DNA of 8,475 nt from positions 1 through 8,475 of the forward strand of contig JAITDM010000019.1 in the NCBI GenBank assembly GCA_031282535.1, written 5' to 3'. Every line of letters begins with the position of its first letter. Within the stretch, counting starts at the first letter, position 1. The stretch is from Oscillospiraceae bacterium. Lineage in GTDB: Bacteria > Bacillota > Clostridia > Oscillospirales > UBA929. A program made the position numbers and the translations under genes. Of this stretch, positions 1 through 5,623 are shown piece after piece. The notes below the pieces were generated by a model, which saw nothing but the letters and a program-made list of their open reading frames with translations, did no database searches and was not told where the DNA came from.

Positions 1-540
1 AATGAAGCGGTAGACGAGCTGTACCTTTTCGAGTTCCGTCGTGGCGTCTTTGGTCAGCTCCTTCGCTTTGATGACAGCCTTGGAAGTGCTCTGGTAGTTG
101 ATATGTTGGATGGGAATGAGGAACGGCGCGTATTCGTCTTTCAAGGAGACGTCCACCGTCTCGGTCTGGACCACGGAATACTTGGTGCCCTCAATGTTTT
201 CCAGAACTTTGATCCGGTATTTTCCGTTTCCACTCTGGAAGGAGAATGTCTCCGCCACCCCTTTGCCGGACAGATCGTAGGTGTACTCGACGCCTTCCCG
301 GCCGCTCGCGTCCAACTTGTTGATTCTGACTTTGATCTTTTTAGAGGTCTCATTCAGATAGCGGACTTTGATGTAGCCGTCGTTTTTGTAAGTGGCGTCG
401 ATCTCGGATTTGCTTCCTTTGAGGATCTGGGCCGCGGCGCCGCCTCCATCGGATTCCGCCGCGAGAACAGGGGGAGCGGACAGGCTGACGAAGGGGACAA
501 GCAGCGTCAGCAAAACAAGGAACATAATTGCGCGTTTCAT
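1..540 (-). CDS. Exported transglutaminase-like domain protein, N-terminal part (runs off the left edge)
   Basis: The reading frame is open from an ATG at 540-538 to the window edge (180 codons, C-terminus missing). AGGAG at 551-547 lies 6 nt before the ATG. Residues 1-27 form a signal peptide: a Lys-Arg start, a hydrophobic core (IMFLVLLTLLVPFVSL) and a likely cut after VLA. A short Gly/Ala linker follows, then a beta-rich region of about 100 residues. The last stretch (APFLIPIQHINY, then KAKELTKDATTELEKVQLVY) resembles the segment that precedes the transglutaminase-like core in many clostridial exported proteins, where 'LEKV..iY.yv' opens the fold. The Cys-His-Asp catalytic residues would lie outside the window, so enzymatic activity cannot be judged; many such proteins are thought to act on cell-wall or surface proteins. 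Expression is very likely controlled by the cyclic di-GMP riboswitch and terminator in its leader. The exported nature is clear; the family call rests on pattern recognition. Confidence 0.75.
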   Translation of the reverse strand, partial: MKRAIMFLVLLTLLVPFVSLSAPPVLAAESDGGGAAAQILKGSKSEIDATYKNDGYIKVRYLNETSKKIKVRINKLDASGREGVEYTYDLSGKGVAETFSFQSGNGKYRIKVLENIEGTKYSVVQTETVDVSLKDEYAPFLIPIQHINYQSTSKAVIKAKELTKDATTELEKVQLVYRFI

Positions 541-593
541 AGATCTCTCCTCTCGGGTTTGTTCGTGTAACAAGTTTCCGAAAGGCATGGAAG

Positions 594-643
594 AAAAAAC
601 AAAAAAACACTTTTTCTCACCCGTGCCGGCAAGAAAGAGTGTT
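594..643 (-). terminator. Intrinsic terminator, expression platform of the riboswitch
   Basis: On the minus strand AACACT (643-638) pairs with AGTGTT (611-606). After one mismatch the stem continues with TTTCT against AGAAA and is closed by two G-U pairs and two C-G pairs around a loop of about 6 nt. The 3' arm runs directly into a long T tract (TTTTTTTGTTTTTT, to 594). The hairpin sits between the riboswitch aptamer and the ribosome site of the exported protein gene, so it can stop transcription before the coding region. Its 5' arm can alternatively pair with the bases directly after the aptamer. Confidence 0.88.
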
Positions 644-658
644 CCTCTATTTCTCTTT

Positions 659-750
659 CGGCAACTGGCTACCATTTCCCCCCGGCACAAGACCGGAAGC
701 ATCAGGCCCTATAGTTTTGCGTCACTGCCTTTCGACAGCTTTGCCTTTTC
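659..750 (-). ncRNA. Cyclic di-GMP-I (GEMM-I) riboswitch aptamer
   Basis: Reading the minus strand from 750, the order of conserved blocks matches the class I cyclic di-GMP aptamer. It opens with AAAAGGCAAAG (749-739). A hairpin CTGTC-GAAA-GGCAG (738-725) carries the family's GAAA tetraloop. The conserved GACGCAAAACTATAGGGCCT block follows. A variable hairpin is closed by CCGG/CCGG (696-682). The strand ends with ATGGTAGCCAGTTGCCG (675-659). The closing helix is GGCAA (745-741) with TTGCC (664-660). At the position equivalent to Vc2 G20 there is a G, which in this family goes with cyclic di-GMP; the cyclic GMP-AMP (GEMM-Ib) variants have A. The aptamer begins about 20 nt after the predicted transcription start and is followed by a terminator. 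Confidence 0.92.
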
Positions 751-778
751 GATGAGACTCGATTCACTTTACGATCTC

Positions 779-807
779 AGTATACCGACATTGGCGCGAT
801 TTGTCAA
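779..807 (-). promoter_or_regulatory. Sigma-A promoter for the riboswitch-controlled gene
   Basis: A consensus -35 box TTGACA (807-802) is separated by exactly 17 nt from the -10 box TATACT (784-779). Transcription should start near 771-773, giving a leader of about 230 nt that contains the whole aptamer and terminator before the ATG at 540. A-rich sequence lies upstream on this strand (about 810-840). Confidence 0.9.
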
Positions 808-855
808 CACCTTTTTGCAAAAAATTTTGACTTTTTTTGCGCCGCTTTTCACAAA

Positions 856-880
856 AACCCCGCAAGCCTTGCGGCAGAAC
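856..880 (-). terminator. Possible weak intrinsic terminator on the minus strand
   Basis: On the minus strand CCGCAA and TTGCGG form a 6-bp stem around a GGC loop, followed by GGTTTTTG. The shape is terminator-like, but no minus-strand gene is seen upstream. It may only shield the riboswitch promoter from read-through, or be chance. Confidence 0.3.
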
Positions 881-906
881 GGGTTGATGGAACAAAAAGG
901 AAACGC

Positions 907-964
907 GTGCCCGGGCGCGGCGGCGGGATCCGCCCCGATTTCCCGTCCGCGCCGCCTCCGGCAC
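907..964. repeat. GC-rich imperfect inverted repeat, function unknown
   Basis: A nested palindrome lies between the two divergent promoters. GTGCC (907-911) pairs with GGCAC (960-964), GGCGCGG (914-920) with CCGCGCC (947-953), and an inner hairpin GGCGG-GAT-CCGCC spans 922-934. There is no adjacent T tract on the plus strand. On the minus strand a T-rich run follows a few bases further on. I see no credible coding sequence here. The rest of the 541-1086 gap holds the riboswitch leader and the two promoters. Confidence 0.4.
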
Positions 965-996
965 AAGCCGTTTGAAAGGAGTTGGAAAGTGCCCAC

Positions 997-1026
997 TTGT
1001 CAAACCCCCGCCGTTTGTGTTAAAAT
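997..1026 (+). promoter_or_regulatory. Probable sigma-A promoter of the hom-lysC operon
   Basis: TTGTCA (997-1002), an 18-nt spacer and TAAAAT (1021-1026) make a good vegetative promoter, with a start expected around 1033. That leaves a leader of about 55 nt before the hom ATG. An in-frame ATG at 1027 would sit between the -10 box and the transcription start, so it cannot be the translation start. Confidence 0.65.
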
Positions 1027-1043
1027 ATGAGCACTTTTGTATG

Positions 1044-1064
1044 GGCGGCGGGCGCGCCGCCGCC
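1044..1064 (+). promoter_or_regulatory. GC hairpin in the hom leader, just before the ribosome site
   Basis: GGCGGCG (1044-1050) pairs with CGCCGCC (1058-1064) around a 7-nt GC loop, five bases upstream of the GGAGGGAG Shine-Dalgarno (1069-1076). The stem is all G-C and should be very stable in the mRNA. It has no T tract, so it is not a terminator. No T-box or known amino acid riboswitch motif was recognised in the short leader. A regulatory role is not shown. Confidence 0.4.
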
Positions 1065-1086
1065 GCGCGGAGGGAGACGGATCGTT

Positions 1087-2238
1087 ATGGCAGGGGTTGC
1101 GGTTTTGGGGTTTGGCGTCGTGGGCGCCGGGGTCGTCGGGCTGCTTGAGAAAAACGCCGGGCGCATCGAGGAGAAAGCAGGGCAGGCGGTGACGCTGCAA
1201 TACATTTTAGACATCCGCGATTTCCCGGATTCGCCGTACGCCGGGTTCCTGGTACAGGATTTCGCGATCATCGAGAACGACCCGGAGGTTCAGGTGGTGG
1301 TGGAGTGCATCGGCGGCGTCGGCGCCGCGCTGACGTTCACCCGCCGGGCGCTGCTGGCCGGCAAACATGTGGTCACCACCAATAAGGAGCTCGTGGCCGA
1401 ACACGGAGCCGAGCTGCAGTCGATCGCGGCGGCGCGCAACTTAAACTATCTCTTCGAGGGCAGCGTGGGGGGCGGTATCCCGGTGCTGCGCCCGCTCTCA
1501 CAGTGCCTGGCGGCCAATCACATCCGCGAGATCACCGGCATATTAAATGGTACGACCAACTATGTGCTCACCCAGATGATCCGCGCCGGCGTCTCTTTTG
1601 AGGAGGCGCTGGCCGGCGCCCAGTCGCTGGGGTACGCGGAGGCGGACCCGTCGGACGACATCCACGGCAAAGACACCTGCCGCAAGATCTGCATCCTGGC
1701 CTCCCTCGCCTTCGGCCGGCATGTGTATCCGGAGCAGGTGGCCACCGAAGGCATCGCCGGCATCACGCTGGCGGACGTGCGCTTTGCCCACGCGCACGGC
1801 TGCCAGGTCAAGCTGCTCGGCCGGGCGCTGCCCGGCCCAGACGGCGGCCCCGCCTGCCTCTATGTGGCACCCCACTTTGTGCGGGACGAACACCCGCTGG
1901 CCGGCGTGCACGACGTGTTCAACGGCATCTGGATGGAGGGCGACGCCATCGGCGAGGTCATGTTCTACGGCCGGGGGGCGGGCGCGCTGCCCACCGCGTC
2001 GGCGGTGGTGGCCGATATCATCGACTCCGTCAAGCACATGAGCGCGCGCAAATGGGTCGGCTGGCAGCCCGCTGTTTCCCGGGCCCCGCTGACGGACAAA
2101 GATTTGCGGACAGCCTGGTATGTGCGGCTGGACGGGGCCGGCGGCGGCGCCGTGACCGAGCCCATGACGCGCGCCGAACGGGCGGTCTGGGAAGCGGCGC
2201 TGCCGCACCCGCCGGCCGGCTGTATGCGAATACTGTAA
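1087..2238 (+). CDS. hom: Homoserine dehydrogenase (short form, no complete ACT domain)
   Basis: This enzyme reduces L-aspartate 4-semialdehyde to homoserine with NAD(P)H, the branch point to threonine and methionine, in the cytoplasm. The protein is 383 aa. An N-terminal Rossmann fold carries G8-F-G10-V-V-G13. VTTNK holds K100, and EGSVGGGIP and GILNGTTNY are family signatures. The homoserine dehydrogenase signature runs GYAEADPSDDIHGKD to K200, with D196 and K200 matching the catalytic D and K. The ATG at 1087 is chosen because GGAGGGAG lies 10 nt upstream and the protein then opens directly with the Rossmann strand. The C-terminus is odd: after WYVRLDG only about 35 residues remain, ending MRIL, whereas Bacillus-type enzymes (about 430 aa) carry a complete C-terminal ACT domain. 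lysC follows after 18 nt in the same operon. Confidence 0.95.
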   Translation: MAGVAVLGFGVVGAGVVGLLEKNAGRIEEKAGQAVTLQYILDIRDFPDSPYAGFLVQDFAIIENDPEVQVVVECIGGVGAALTFTRRALLAGKHVVTTNKELVAEHGAELQSIAAARNLNYLFEGSVGGGIPVLRPLSQCLAANHIREITGILNGTTNYVLTQMIRAGVSFEEALAGAQSLGYAEADPSDDIHGKDTCRKICILASLAFGRHVYPEQVATEGIAGITLADVRFAHAHGCQVKLLGRALPGPDGGPACLYVAPHFVRDEHPLAGVHDVFNGIWMEGDAIGEVMFYGRGAGALPTASAVVADIIDSVKHMSARKWVGWQPAVSRAPLTDKDLRTAWYVRLDGAGGGAVTEPMTRAERAVWEAALPHPPAGCMRIL

Positions 2239-2256
2239 AAAAAGGGGGAATCCCGG

Positions 2257-3462
2257 ATGTCCTTGATTGTGCAGAAGTTTGGCGGTACCTCGGTGGCCGA
2301 CGCCGAATGCATTCGGCGGGTGGCCGGTATCGTGGCGAAGACCTACCGGGCCGGCCATGAGGTCGTCGTGGTGCTCTCGGCGCAGGGCGACACCACGGAC
2401 GAGCTGATTGCCAAAGCCCGGGAGCTGTCGAAGAATCCTTCGCCCCGCGAGATGGACATGCTGCTGTCCACCGGGGAGCAGGTCTCCGTGGCGCTGTTTG
2501 CGATGGCGATGGAGACGCTGGGGCTCCCGGCGGTCTCTCTGACAGGCTGGCAGGTCGGCCTCAAGACGGACCGCAACTACGGCAACGCCCGCATCAAAAA
2601 GGTGGGGAGCGAGCGCCTGCGCGTGGAGCTGGACCGGAAAAACATCGTGGTCGTGTGCGGGTTCCAGGGCATCAACCGCTACGACGATGTGACGACCCTG
2701 GGCCGGGGCGGTTCCGACACGACCGCCGTGGCCATCGCCGCCGCCCTGAAGGCCGACCTGTGCCAGATCTATACGGATGTGGACGGCGTATACACCACAG
2801 ATCCGCGGGCCGTACCCGAGGCGCGCAAGTTGGATGAGATCACATACGACGAGATGCTGGAGCTCTCCTCCCTCGGCGCGCGCGTGCTGCACAACCGCTC
2901 GGTGGAGATGGCCAAGCGGTACCATGTCCCGCTGGAGGTCATCTCCAGTTTTACCGGCCAGCCCGGCACCCAAGTCAAGGAGGTATTGAAAGTGGAACAG
3001 CTCAATGTCAGCGGCGTCACGCGGGACGACAACGTGGCGCGCATCGCGCTGGTCGGTTTGGACGACATGCCCGGCAAGGCTTTCCGGATCTTTTCGCTGC
3101 TGGCGGCCAGGAAGATCAACGTCGACGTCATCTTGCAGTCCATCGGACGCGGCGACACCAAGGACATCAGCTTCACCGTGCAAAAACAGATGCTGGAGGC
3201 GGCCCGCGCCATCCTGGAGGAGCACCGCGACGTGATCGGATACGCCGACATGGTGATCAGCGACACGATCAGCAAGGTTTCGATCGTGGGCGCCGGTATG
3301 GTGGGCAACGCCGGCGTGGCCGCCGAGATGTTCGAGGCGCTGGCCGCGGCCAACATCAACATCCAGATGATCTCCACCAGCGAGATCAAAGTGTCCGTCC
3401 TCATCGACGCGCGCGACGCCCAGCAGGCCGTGCAGGTCATCCACGACAAATTTTTTGGCTGA
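2257..3462 (+). CDS. lysC: Aspartokinase (alpha subunit), with tandem C-terminal ACT domains
   Basis: LysC phosphorylates L-aspartate with ATP, the first step towards lysine, diaminopimelate, threonine and methionine. The protein is 401 aa, close to the 408 aa of Bacillus subtilis aspartokinase II. The kinase domain (about 1-230) shows KFGGTSV from K7, the LLSTGEQVS segment, GFQG (135-138), GRGGSDTTA (149-157) and the TDVDGVYTTDPR segment. Two ACT domains follow from about residue 255 (GLDDMPGKAFRIF, then VSIVGAGMVGNAGVAAEMF with NINIQMISTSEIKVS); in this family they bind the feedback amino acids. The ATG at 2257 follows AAAGGGGGAA at 2241-2250. It is the second gene of the hom-lysC operon. 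An internal start at codon 246 probably yields a separate regulatory beta chain. Confidence 0.97.
   Translation: MSLIVQKFGGTSVADAECIRRVAGIVAKTYRAGHEVVVVLSAQGDTTDELIAKARELSKNPSPREMDMLLSTGEQVSVALFAMAMETLGLPAVSLTGWQVGLKTDRNYGNARIKKVGSERLRVELDRKNIVVVCGFQGINRYDDVTTLGRGGSDTTAVAIAAALKADLCQIYTDVDGVYTTDPRAVPEARKLDEITYDEMLELSSLGARVLHNRSVEMAKRYHVPLEVISSFTGQPGTQVKEVLKVEQLNVSGVTRDDNVARIALVGLDDMPGKAFRIFSLLAARKINVDVILQSIGRGDTKDISFTVQKQMLEAARAILEEHRDVIGYADMVISDTISKVSIVGAGMVGNAGVAAEMFEALAAANINIQMISTSEIKVSVLIDARDAQQAVQVIHDKFFG
2977..2994 (+). promoter_or_regulatory. Internal ribosome binding site and GTG start for the LysC beta subunit
   Basis: A perfect AAGGAGG (2977-2983) stands 8 nt before a GTG (2992-2994) in the lysC frame, at codon 246. 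Translation from it would give a 156-residue protein ending at 3462 and consisting of the two ACT domains. In Bacillus subtilis aspartokinase II, the beta subunit is made from an in-frame internal start in the same gene, beginning near codon 246. An in-frame TTG at 2986-2988 is less well spaced. Confidence 0.7.
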
Positions 3463-3505
3463 CCAAAACTGGTAAAATTTAACACATACACCGCGGAGAG
3501 GGGAT

Positions 3506-3525
3506 CGGGACGGCGCCCCGTTTTT
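3506..3525 (+). terminator. Probable intrinsic terminator after lysC
   Basis: CGGGAC-GGC-GCCCCG (3506-3520), with one A-C mismatch, is followed directly by TTTTT (3521-3525). An outer helix CACCGC/GCGGTG (3489-3494 with 3526-3531) encloses it. It lies 43 nt after the lysC stop and would end the hom-lysC transcript, with only a short T tract and so perhaps partial read-through. No convincing promoter was found for the next gene in the 139-nt gap. Confidence 0.55.
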
Positions 3526-3601
3526 GCGGTGCAAAAAAAAGGGAGGGCGGGGAGAGCCGGATCGAACGGCGCCCGCAAAGAAGAACATGGGAGTTGGGAG
3601 C

Positions 3602-4528
3602 ATGGAAATACCGGTGCTGGTCGTCATGGCGGCGGGTATGGGCAGCCGCTATGGCGGCCTCAAACAGGTCGAGCCGGTCGGCGCGCGCGGAGAGGTGATC
3701 ATCGATTATTCCGTCTACGACGCGGTGCGCGCCGGATTTCAGAAAATCATTTTTATCATCACCCGCGCGATGGAGCAAACCTTCACCGAGATCGCCGGCA
3801 CCCGTATCGGGCAGTATGCCGACGTCTCCTACGCTTACCAGGATATGGACGACCTGCCGGTGGGGTATGCCGTGCCGGCGGGACGTGTGAAGCCGTGGGG
3901 CACGGCGCACGCCGTGCTGGCTGTGCGCGACCAGGTGCACGGCCCCTTTGCGGTGATCAACGCGGACGACTACTACGGCCCCGCGGCCTTCCGGCATGTC
4001 CACGAGTGGCTGACGGCGCTCCGCCCGCGGGACGGCCGCCGTCACTACTGCATGGTGGGCTACCGGATCGAAAACACACTGACCGACTACGGCCGCGTCA
4101 CACGCGGCGTCTGCGAGGCGGATGCGCACGGTTTTCTCGCGCGCGTCACGGAGCGCGCCGGTCTGGAGAAGACACCCGGCGGCGCGCGCTTCTTTGAGGA
4201 CGGCGCCTGGCGCCATCTGCCGGCGAGCACGCTGGTGTCGATGAATTTTTGGGGGTTCGACGAAAGCTTCCTCGACGCGGCGGCGGCCGATTTCCCGGCT
4301 TTTCTCGACAGCCATCTGCCGGAGGACCCGCTCGGGTGCGAGTATCTGCTGCCCCGCGAGGTGGACAGCCTCCTGCGGCGGGGCCTGGCGGACGTCCGGG
4401 TCCTTGAGAGCGGGGAGACCTGGTACGGCGTCACCTACCGGGAGGACCGGGACGCCGTGGTCGGCGCGATGGCGGAGATGCACGAGATCGGACGTTACCC
4501 GACGCCCCTGTGGGCGTCCGGCAAATAG
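3602..4528 (+). CDS. Nucleotidyltransferase family protein (sugar-phosphate type), substrate unknown
   Basis: The protein is 308 aa and opens with VLVVMAAGMGSRYGGLKQ (residues 5-22). This is the glycine-rich nucleotide-binding loop of sugar-1-phosphate nucleotidyltransferases, with R16 and K21 at the positions that contact the NTP phosphates. PWGTAHAV and AVINADDYYG (D122, D123, expected metal-binding) are the next family blocks. Such enzymes join a nucleotide to a phosphorylated sugar or similar acceptor for polysaccharide or surface synthesis; this sequence does not reveal the acceptor. The ATG at 3602 is chosen because the nucleotide-binding loop begins a few residues later. The ribosome site is weak (GGGAG at 3589-3593), and an in-frame ATG at 3587 would add five residues. 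The gene ends in a GACGCCC-CTGT-GGGCGTC hairpin (4501-4518) lying inside its last codons. Confidence 0.85.
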   Translation: MEIPVLVVMAAGMGSRYGGLKQVEPVGARGEVIIDYSVYDAVRAGFQKIIFIITRAMEQTFTEIAGTRIGQYADVSYAYQDMDDLPVGYAVPAGRVKPWGTAHAVLAVRDQVHGPFAVINADDYYGPAAFRHVHEWLTALRPRDGRRHYCMVGYRIENTLTDYGRVTRGVCEADAHGFLARVTERAGLEKTPGGARFFEDGAWRHLPASTLVSMNFWGFDESFLDAAAADFPAFLDSHLPEDPLGCEYLLPREVDSLLRRGLADVRVLESGETWYGVTYREDRDAVVGAMAEMHEIGRYPTPLWASGK

Positions 4529-4603
4529 GACGCCGGCTGTCGGTCGTCGACACGTCGACACACACGCGCGACATAAGGGGCTGTCAAAAGATGCAGTTCC
4601 CAC

Positions 4604-4611
4604 AAAGGAGG
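4604..4611 (+). promoter_or_regulatory. Ribosome binding site deciding the aldo/keto reductase start
   Basis: AAAGGAGG ends 9 nt before the ATG at 4621. This selects that start over an upstream in-frame start near 4510, which would overlap the previous gene. The 92-nt gap before the ATG contains a GTCGACACGTCGAC repeat (about 4546-4560) and no promoter I can defend. Confidence 0.85.
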
Positions 4612-4620
4612 CTGAATACC

Positions 4621-5541
4621 ATGAAAACCATCAAGTTGGGCCGGTCGGACCTGCAGGTGCCTGTGGTCGCGGTGGGCTGCATGCGCATCCAGGGGCTGAG
4701 TCCGTCCGAGGCGGAGCGCTTTGTCCGGACGTCTCTGGAGCTCGGCGCCAATTTCTTCGACCACGCCGACATCTACGGCGGCGGCGTCTGCGAGGAGATC
4801 TTCGCGCGGGCCGTCTCGATGAGTCCCGGCGTCCGGGAGACGCTCATCCTGCAGTCGAAGTGCGGCATCGTGCCGGGACGCATGTACGACTTTTCCAAAG
4901 AACACATCCTGCGCTCCGTGGACGGGAGCCTGAAGCGCCTCAAAACAGATTACCTGGACGTGCTGCTGCTGCACCGCCCGGACGCGCTGGTCGAACCCGA
5001 GGAGGTGGCCGAGGCGTTTGAGGTGCTGCACGGCGCGGGGAAGGTGCGCCACTTCGGCGTCTCCAACCAGAATCCGGCGCAGATGGCGCTGCTGCAAAAG
5101 TTCCTCTCCCGGCCGATCGTGACGAACCAGCTCCAGCTCAGCGTCGCGTTTGCGACCATGATCTCACAGGGGATCCTTGTCAACACGCTGGACGACGGCG
5201 CCGTGGACCGGGACGGCGGGGTGTTGGATTACTGCCGACTGCACGACGTCACGGTGCAGCCGTGGTCGCCGTTCCAGTACGGCACTTTCGCGGGTGTGTT
5301 CCTCGACAACGACAAATACCCGGCGCTGAACGCCAAAATCGACGAGCTGGCCGTCGCCTACGGGGTGTCGAACACGACGATCGCCGTCGCCTGGCTGCTC
5401 CGGCACCCCGCGCGGATGCAGCCCGTGATCGGCACCATGAACGTCCAGCGGCTGCGGGACTGTGTCCGCGCGGCGGACGTGACGCTGACCCGCGAGGAGT
5501 GGTACCAGATCTATCTCGCGGCGGGCAACGAGCTGCCCTGA
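4621..5541 (+). CDS. Aldo/keto reductase, YdhF-like
   Basis: This is a predicted cytoplasmic NAD(P)H-dependent oxidoreductase of 306 aa with a TIM-barrel fold. The catalytic tetrad is visible at standard spacing: D47 and Y52 in FDHADIYGGG, K80 in LILQSKCGI, and H118 in LLLHRPD. The segments DHADIYGG, SKCGI, LLHRPD and GKVRHFGVSN are as in E. coli YdhF, and the C-terminal MQPVIGTMNVQRL block is the cofactor-binding end of the barrel. The physiological substrate is not known for this subfamily and cannot be read from the context. It follows the nucleotidyltransferase by 92 nt and precedes topB by 82 nt, all on one strand, so co-transcription is possible but not shown. Confidence 0.92.
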   Translation: MKTIKLGRSDLQVPVVAVGCMRIQGLSPSEAERFVRTSLELGANFFDHADIYGGGVCEEIFARAVSMSPGVRETLILQSKCGIVPGRMYDFSKEHILRSVDGSLKRLKTDYLDVLLLHRPDALVEPEEVAEAFEVLHGAGKVRHFGVSNQNPAQMALLQKFLSRPIVTNQLQLSVAFATMISQGILVNTLDDGAVDRDGGVLDYCRLHDVTVQPWSPFQYGTFAGVFLDNDKYPALNAKIDELAVAYGVSNTTIAVAWLLRHPARMQPVIGTMNVQRLRDCVRAADVTLTREEWYQIYLAAGNELP

Positions 5542-5576
5542 CGGGCGCAGATCCTTGGAATACGACTGACACAAGA

Positions 5577-5601
5577 GGGGACCGGCGCCGCGCCGGTCCC
5601 C
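5577..5601 (+). promoter_or_regulatory. Perfect 11-bp hairpin just before the topB ribosome site
   Basis: GGGGACCGGCG (5577-5587) and CGCCGGTCCCC (5591-5601) are exact reverse complements around a CCG loop. The topB Shine-Dalgarno begins about 7 nt downstream. There is no T tract on either side, so a standard intrinsic terminator is unlikely. It may protect an RNA end or affect read-through or translation of topB; the role is inference. Confidence 0.6.
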
Positions 5602-5623
5602 TGTGGGAAAGGAGGGGACGCCG

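Noticed and set aside
979..1004. TTGACA on the minus strand (1004-999) as a second minus-strand promoter
   Set aside because: No -10-like sequence occurs 16-18 nt downstream (TCCTTT at the expected place). The bases belong to the plus-strand -35 box of hom.
392..1030. Plus-strand open frame across the riboswitch leader
   Set aside because: It crosses the start of the exported-protein gene, the terminator, the aptamer and both promoters. Its translation has no domain and no ribosome site.
1027..1086. Upstream ATG extension of hom
   Set aside because: The ATG at 1027 directly follows the -10 box, has no ribosome site, and encodes a Gly/Pro/Arg-rich stretch translated from the leader hairpin.
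3449..3478. TTTTGG-CTGA-CCAAAA hairpin over the lysC stop as a terminator
   Set aside because: The stem is short and mostly A-T, with no T tract after it; the hairpin at 3506-3525 is a better terminator.
1543..3627. 694-codon open frame antisense to hom and lysC
   Set aside because: It mirrors two well-identified genes in a GC-rich sequence, where antisense frames are often free of stops. Its translation is rich in His, Arg, Gly and Val with no family motif and no ribosome site.
3479..4603. 374-codon open frame antisense to the nucleotidyltransferase
   Set aside because: The opposite strand encodes a clear enzyme with catalytic motifs; this frame has none.
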